Source: Eucommia ulmoides (taxonomy: Eukaryota > Streptophyta > Magnoliopsida > Garryales > Eucommiaceae). Taken from it: a stretch of DNA of 64,000 nucleotides. This document shows positions 58,006 through 64,000 of this stretch, piece after piece (the first letter of the stretch is position 1; each line of letters begins with the position of its first letter). The position numbers were made by a program, and so were the translations under genes. The notes under the pieces were generated by a model that searched no databases, was not told the DNA's origin, and saw nothing but the letters and a program-made list of their open reading frames with translations. The stretch is from positions 18,060,803 to 18,124,802 of the forward strand of contig CM028339.1 of NCBI GenBank assembly GCA_016647705.1, read 5' to 3'.

Positions 58006-60278
58006 TGTTGGCCCAGTCAGCTACCCAAGAGAGGGGGGGGGGGGGAGGGGATGAATTGGGTAGTAATAAAAATTTAAGCAATTTAAATCTTTCAACATTT
58101 AATTTATCAAATAATCAATTTATCCTAAATTAATTATTAGCTTCGTTACACAACGGATAAGTGTTAAATTCTAGGTACACATCCAAACAAAATAAAAGAA
58201 AGTAAATAATGCAGCACACCAAGATATATCATAGTTCAGCAAACTAGCCTTGCCTAATCCAGTCCCCCAAGCTCCACGGAGATTCGCACCCTCCAAATCC
58301 CTGATTCTTTTAATGGTAGGAACCAAACCCATACAATGATTCTTTTTCTAGACTCAGAATCAACCTTTACAATTCTATTTTCCCATGATAAGGAAGAATA
58401 GTATCTTTTTCTAAGCTAAAGACTAACCTAATCCTATTACGGGAAGAATCACAACCTAATCCTTTTTGCAGGCTAAAGATCTAACCTCACCATACTAACA
58501 AATATCCTTTTCCCAAGTAAGGATTGAACCTTTACAAATCACTCAAAATTAATTCTATTAAGGAATAATCAACACCTAATTCTTTTCAAGGGAAAAGAAT
58601 AACCTAACCTTTTTATACCTTAGGCAAATATCAAACCTCAACCTTTTTCCCAGAAAAGATTGAAACCCTAGCTACCCTGACTAGATACCAGCCCAACCGT
58701 ATCTAATCCGCTCAAACTCACCAATACAAAAAAATAATGAGTTTCTTCCAACTTGGAGCGTCTACCATCTCAAAACAATTATACTCGATTAATGTTTTGA
58801 AACTTATTACGTTATAGAATTTAAGTGAGGAATTTAACATTTGATTATAACAAGTGTGGGTAATACAGAATTAAACATGTAATCAGATAATATCACAAAA
58901 TCATTTTAAAAAGATTTTTTATACTCTTAAGTTTGAAAAACGATTTTTCAACTATCTAAACTCCAAGTAATAAACAATAAAATGAAATCAAATTTCAGCA
59001 CAATAACTTGTAAAGATCTCATCAGAAAAACACCAAAAGAATAGAATCAGAATTGTAAGACAACACAGATCGGTGATTCCAACTCAACAACGCTTTAGCT
59101 CAAGAACTTTTCACACAAATGATCTCACGAATAACTCTCAGAATGATAACTCTTAGAAAGCTTAGGAACCTAATAATTCTTGATGATTTTAGATCTAATT
59201 TCGCATGTCTATTTAAACTGATTTAAAACAAGCTCTCAAACGGTTAGTTTTTACAAGATAGGCCTCTAAAAGGCACCTATAAACCTCATATATCATAACC
59301 ATTCAATTATAATATATTTCATTTAAAAATAACTTTTAAATCTATCAATTAAGTTCACAATTCATTTCTTAAACATCAATCACAAAGATAGAAAATATTT
59401 AGTTGCTAAAATTAAGAGAATCTATAATTATATGTACCAAATCAATAGGGATATCAAAATAGATATGTCATATCTTTAATATTTTTAAATCCCTCGAATC
59501 TCTCCATTAGATTTTCCAAAAACGGCGGCTAGTTTTTGGCCAAAATATTAAAATCCTTGAAATCTTAACCAACACAGTTGGTTGACCGATCCCTTGCCAG
59601 TCGGTTGACTGAACGATTCAGCGGGGTCATAGGCCAATCCCAAAAGGCAGTTGGTTGATCGAACCCTTCATGGTCGGTTAACCGATTGATTTAGGATACA
59701 TTTCCAAGACAAAATAAACCATGGTTAGTTGACCGATTGTTCCTCAATCGGTTGACCGATCGATTCAGAGAGTTTCACTTATCCAATTGATTGACCGAAC
59801 CTCTACTGGTCGATTTCAATGCTGGATGCTCTATTTCACACTTATTTTAGCTCCAAAATTCATTGTTTAATCCCATTAACCGATTGCTTTTCTTGATTAA
59901 CACAATTAACACTAAAATTCAATTTTAAACACTATTTTCACTTAGGTCAATTTTTATTTTTCAATTTCAAATAAGAGAAAATATTTGAACACTAATTAGG
60001 ATACTAAATTTCACACAAAAATATAATTCATTAATTAGTGTCATATGTGATTCTAATTCAGAATGCATTAAGAGTATAAAAGTTATTAAGCTGTTTTCAC
60101 ATAATTTCTTCAAAATCTTCAATGCTCTTCATTTCTTCAATGTCCATCTTCGCACCCTTGATGATTTCTGCATAATTCAATCTTTAAATAGAACTCTTAT
60201 ACTGAAACACTTAACAAACTCATTAGTTTCATAAAAAACATTAACCCTTAATTGTCCATCAAAATCTCAAGATCAACA
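58006..60278 (-). repeat. 5' LTR of the copia element, 2273 bp
   Basis: On the plus strand it runs from tgttggcccagtcagctacc to tcaagatcaaca, with TG...CA ends on the minus sense. It carries a G12 run near 58034, a cluster of cggttgaccga motifs (59565-59815), and lies directly beside a methionine-tRNA type PBS. Confidence 0.88.
59565..59815 (-). repeat. Cluster of cggttgaccga motifs in the copia 5' LTR
   Basis: Words cggttgactgaac, cggttaaccgattg, agttgaccgattg, cggttgaccgatcg and gattgaccgaacc recur every 20-50 bp. The unit is a near palindrome with cggt...accg arms. The position within the LTR corresponds to the gtcgac cluster of the related LTR. Confidence 0.8.
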
Positions 60279-60984
60279 CTGAGTATAAAGACACTAGGTA
60301 GAGAGATGTCAGGGGGGGGGGGGGAGGGGGACAGTGCTGACGAGGGCCCCCCAAGGAAGGAGAGTTTGACAGTCATTCACCTCTCATGGATGCTCTTTAG
60401 GATGAGGGCAGGGAGGATTGAGCTCTGGGCCGTCATTTTTTTAGAATTTAGGTTTTGGTATACTAATTTTCACTTATTCCTACTTTGCTGCATGCAAGCG
60501 TGTAAGATTTTGAGCAGCATGGCTAGGGTAATTCAGAGTTTACTTTTTTTTCCCGACGTTTTTCGCAAGTCGATTTCTGCTTGGTACTATTTTCAGAGTT
60601 GTAAAATTTTGATTTTCTTTTTTGAAAAAACTTATCGTCTATGCCCAGGACCATGGACCACTAGCCCCCCCCCTCCCCCTCCCTAAGTCCATAACACTAG
60701 TTGATTATTAGGATTTCGTGTAGCAGACTTAGGATGAGGGTTTTCCATGGTGCCTAGTCCTCTCAGTCCGCAGGGGCGCAACGCAATTATTGGTCCCCCT
60801 TGGCCGATCATCGGGGAGTTATCCATAGTCAGGTTCATTAAAGAACCCTTTTAGGTTATCTCTATTTAGTCCATGCAGGAGTACTTTTCCCTTTAGAACA
60901 CTGGACTTGTAGTCAACTAGTGGTGAGAAATACTTAGCTGTAGGCCCTCAGACCCGATCAATGGTTCTTGGTGGATGACCTTGG
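60279..60984. other. Unassigned flank right of the copia element
   Basis: A G14 run near 60312 and a C-rich tract near 60666 are visible. No reading frame, RNA gene or repeat end could be recognised. Confidence 0.5.
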
Positions 60985-62355
60985 TCTTTTTTTGTGAAGC
61001 GGTAGAAAAACGGTGAAAGAAACAAGGCTTCAAGACAACAAACCCACCGCTACGGCGGTCAGGCCACTGCCGAGGCGGTGGAGGTGCAGGGAGAATTGTG
61101 CAGAAGTCACCACCCTAGCGGTCAGGTCACCGCCAAGGAGTGAAAGTCTAGTGAGCTATGCTAGTCTTATCGCCGAGGCGGTGAAAGTCCAGAGAGCCTA
61201 GGTTTTGTTTCACGGCCAAGGCGGTGAAACTACAGAGAGTTTAATTTTTGGTTCACTGCCGCAGCGGTCAGTCACCACCGTAGTGGTGAAGTTAACCGAC
61301 CTAACTCACCACTGCAGTGGTAAACCATTGGTGAGGCGATCTCTTTGTGCAGAAAATATCTATTTTCTAGATATTTTGAAACCTTCTATTTAAACCATTA
61401 TTTCTCCCATTTGTCAAAAAAGAGAGGTTCCACACTTGTGATAGATGATCTTAAGCATATTTTGAGAGCTCAAAGAGGAGATTCAATATTTGGAGAAGAG
61501 GAATCATTTCAGGACCGATCTTTGGTGACAGTGGACCACTCTACTTAAAGATTTGATCGTTCTTTCTTTGTTTTTATCTTTGTAACTTAACTTTTTATAT
61601 CAAAGGATGATGAATCCTTCTTATTTTAATATGCTTATGGTTAAGATCATACTAGACTAGATAAATATTATCTAGGGATTGATATAACTCATGGAAATAC
61701 ATGTTTGAGTGAATATATATTACTTTAACGATTGTTTGTCTCAATCTGATTGTGTTATTGTTTGATTACAGTTTTAATATGCTTGTTAAGGTATTAGGGT
61801 TGGTTTTGATAATACAGGATTTGACACTCGGGAGAGATAATCCGGGATTCGGACTAGGGTAAAACACATCACGATAATCTAATGACCCGGGAGGGTGTTA
61901 GAAAGTGTATAATCCATGAGGTTAGGTCAAGACTCATGTGACTAAGGGTCTTATAGACGTTGAGGGGGATTTCGGTGTTGACGCGAAGTCACATATTCAC
62001 TCACTTTACACTCGGGAGAAGTAGTGAGTGAGTTTGAGATATCTAGATTATCGGATAGGATAAACACCGTTATTGTTAACTAAATGAAGTCAAACATGTA
62101 TTAAGTGAATGAAATCAATCCCTAGGTAATCCATTTAATTAGAATTAACCAATAGTTTTTTAGTTTAACTTAGTTTTTAATTATTCAAACTCAAGTATTT
62201 CTTGAACCGTTGAGATAATATAAGACTATGCAAATTGCGGTATTCAATTAATCAAACACGTTTCCCAGAGGACGATATTCGATCGAAAGATCCACTATAT
62301 TAAAACTTGAACTCGTGCACTTGCGAGTATATTAATATGCGAAAAAGCGATCGCA
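60985..62355 (+). mobile_element. 5'-truncated Athila-type LTR (diverged subfamily)
   Basis: From gtgaagcggtagaaaaacggtg it is collinear with LTR A after its first 130 bp. The cluster of ccgctacggcgg and ccgaggcgg motifs (61035-61335) replaces CCTAGGCGG. gacactcgggagagataatc, cgggagggtgtt and cttgcgagta words follow, and the end is near gcgatcgca. The start is missing. Confidence 0.75.
61035..61335 (+). repeat. Palindrome cluster with changed core (CCGAGGCGG type)
   Basis: About nine copies including ccgctacggcgg, ctgccgaggcggtgg, cgccgaggcggtgaa, ggccaaggcggtgaa and ccgcagcggtcag. Arms are kept while the central four bases differ from the CTAG core of the other LTRs. Confidence 0.82.
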
Positions 62356-62365
62356 TCTATTGAGC

Positions 62366-62615
62366 GTCGGGATGAGGCTTGTGGAGAGTCATCCATAACG
62401 CCGAGAGTCAAGATGTTGATCTGGAGAATTGTCCGCGACTCAAGAGGTTGGAATGTCACCATGGAGAATCATCCACATCACTGAGAGTTAATATGTTGAT
62501 CTAGAGGATTATCCGAGACTCAGAAGGTTGGAAGGCCTTCGTGGAAAATCATCTATGATGCCGAGAGTCAGGATGTTGATCTGGAGAATTATCTGCGACT
62601 TAGGGGGTCGGGATG
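62366..62615 (+). repeat. 80-bp minisatellite, three copies and the start of a fourth
   Basis: Units start at gtcggg/gttgga words at 62366, 62447, 62527 and 62607. Each carries ggagaatcatcc, gccgagagtcaagatgttga and ctggagaatt words. It fills the gap between two Athila-type LTRs exactly. Confidence 0.85.
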
Positions 62616-64000
62616 TGATAGGTGTGAAAAACCTATCTATTTCCAATCTGAATTGGTTAGTTTTCGAATATGTTTATAGTTATTTTTATTATGTTTTAAT
62701 TAGTTTTCATACTTTTTGTATAACTCAGGTGTGTGGGTAAAAAAGATAGAAAACTGGAGCTAAAACGATGAGATCGAACCAAAGCGGTTCGAAGTTACGG
62801 TGGAAAAACAAGCTCGGAGGCTAAAAGCTGAAACAGGCCCACCGCTTAAGCATCCAGACCACCACCTAAGCGGTAAAAATGTAGAGTAGAACAAAATGTT
62901 ATTGATAGACGATCGCCTGAGTGGAAATTATACCGCTTAGGCGGACATCCAACAGAGGACGAGGAAGGGCTACTGACAGCCGCTCGCCTAGGTGAAAATT
63001 CTACCGCCTAGGCGAAAATCCAACAGAATGTTCTCCCAGTCTACCGCCTACTTCACCTCCCAGGCGATCAGACTTAACCGACCTAACTCAGCCTAGGCGG
63101 AATTTCCACCGCCTAGGCGGATTTGCCCTGCTTAGCCTTTAGATATTTTTAGGATATTTTTGCTATAAATATCCCCTCTTCTCTTCCTTGGCTGGGATCT
63201 CTCTCCTATCTCTTGCATTTTTGAGCCCCTTAGGCTATAGTTAAGCCAAGGGTTAGGAATTTTAGTGGTGGAGCTCGCATCCCGAAGTGGAAAAGATGGC
63301 GAATCGATCGTTGATCGTTCTTAGCGGTTTATCTTCGGACGAGTCTAAGTTCTTCGATCGTTTTTTCTTATTTCTTTATCTTAGGAGCATGTGAGCATGT
63401 TTAGCTCTTTATTTTCTTGTATATGCGGCTATGGCCCCGAGTTAAATATGGATTGCAGTAGGGATTAACCTAATATTTATAAATACGTTGTTTGGATGAT
63501 TTTGGTGTTTCGTTTGTGATTGTTCTTCGTAGTTTGATTGTATTTATTTTATTGTTTGTTTATTATGATTGGATTGATAAATGGAGAATACAGGATTTTG
63601 ACAAACCCCGGATTCGGAATAGGGTAAACAAACGCCACGATTCTATAACCCAGTCAGGGTTTGAATCATGGACAATCGATGACGTGGGGCTAGACACACG
63701 CTACCTAGGGTCGTAAAGATGTTGAGGGGGACCTCTTCGTTGGCTCGAAGTTGCGTTATATCCCTCGTCTTACACTCGGAAGAGGTGGCGAGGGAGTTTT
63801 AGAACGGAGATTGTCGATAGGGTAAATACAACGCTACGATCCAAAAACCTGGGAGGGAGTTGGATTGTGTGCAATCAATGACGCTGGGTGAGACTCACGT
63901 GACCTAGGGTCATTAAGACGTTGAGGGGGACTTCTCTGTTGACTCGAAGTCATGTATTCCCTCGTCTTACACTCGAAAGAGGTGGCGGCGGAGTTTACGT
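62616..64000 (+). mobile_element. Athila-type subfamily B LTR running off the window
   Basis: It starts TGATAGGTGTGAAAAACC directly after the minisatellite. The palindrome cluster is at 62838-63122 (perfect ccgcctaggcgg near 63107), TATA box gctataaatatcc at about 63164, and both copies of the roughly 199-bp module are present. The end lies outside. Confidence 0.85.

Larger units (their letters stand above)
40322..60278 (-). mobile_element. SIRE/Maximus-like Ty1/copia retrotransposon with nested insertions
   Basis: On the minus strand the order is 5' LTR (58006-60278), PBS, gag with two zinc knuckles, protease, integrase, RT, RNase H and a truncated 3' LTR (40322-40735). Integrase before RT fixes it as copia. 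The long 2.27-kb LTR, two-knuckle gag and the integrase words suggest the SIRE/Maximus lineage. Subtracting the inserts at 41951-43182 and 44114-55018 leaves an internal region of about 5.1 kb. Stops and frameshifts occur throughout. The right flank is ctgag, and the left target copy is lost because the 3' LTR is truncated. Confidence 0.9.

Noticed and set aside
60252-60686. 144-codon open frame at the copia LTR edge
   Set aside because: It starts inside the LTR and runs through G and C homopolymers. No recognisable protein.
62366-62615. 80-bp repeats considered as a CRISPR-like array
   Set aside because: Units are directly adjacent without spacers, degenerate, and in a plant LTR context.

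Overview
This is nuclear DNA from a flowering plant, most likely a eudicot. It carries one host gene with plant-type GT-AG introns. Everything else recognisable is plant transposable-element sequence: Ty3/gypsy Tat, Athila-like and chromovirus types, Ty1/copia of SIRE/Maximus type, hAT, Mutator-like and CACTA ends, and a tRNA-derived SINE. No bacterial, phage or organellar genes and no CRISPR array are seen. The species cannot be told from the sequence alone.

Layout. Positions 1-760 hold the end of a CACTA-type transposon and a decayed copia gag/protease relic. A MITE-like element (1489-1916) sits directly upstream of the only host gene, a seven-coding-exon CWC22 splicing-factor gene (2152-8405, 758 codons when spliced). 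A SINE lies just after its stop codon and a 555-bp hAT MITE with a perfect 8-bp target duplication follows at 8926-9480. From about 11.8 kb on, the window is a deep nest of insertions.

Nest 1 (11.8-40.3 kb). A tandem array of about 1.23-kb units, each a long imperfect palindrome, was split by a hAT element (12447-36927). The hAT was split by a Tat-lineage gypsy element (12563-36009). The Tat element was split by a non-coding chromovirus-type element (18650-26454) and by the 3' part of an Athila-like element (about 30950-34173). Inside the chromovirus sits a 720-bp foldback MULE (20794-23070), itself split by a solo LTR (20849-22400). Target duplications support most levels. The Tat element also has an antisense gene between pol and its 3' LTR, with its own TATA box and two in-phase introns.

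Nest 2 (40.3-60.3 kb). A SIRE-like copia element on the minus strand contains a chromovirus-type solo LTR (41951-43182) and an oppositely oriented solo LTR of a copia family like its own (44114-55018). That solo LTR was split by an Athila-like element (44227-52892) that keeps only an env-like/plant-transposon-protein ORF and no pol, and that element contains another solo LTR (46563-48177). The end of the window (60.3-64 kb) holds two more Athila-type LTRs separated by an 80-bp minisatellite.

Only CWC22 looks functional as a host gene. The structural novelties I rate highest are clusters of short GC-rich palindromes (core CCGCCTAGGCGG) upstream of the TATA box in all Athila-type LTRs, an analogous cluster of a different palindromic motif in the copia LTRs, the array of 1.23-kb palindromes, and the spliced antisense gene of the Tat element. 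I found no new enzymatic or defence system. Junctions were located by eye, so most are good to a few bases at best.
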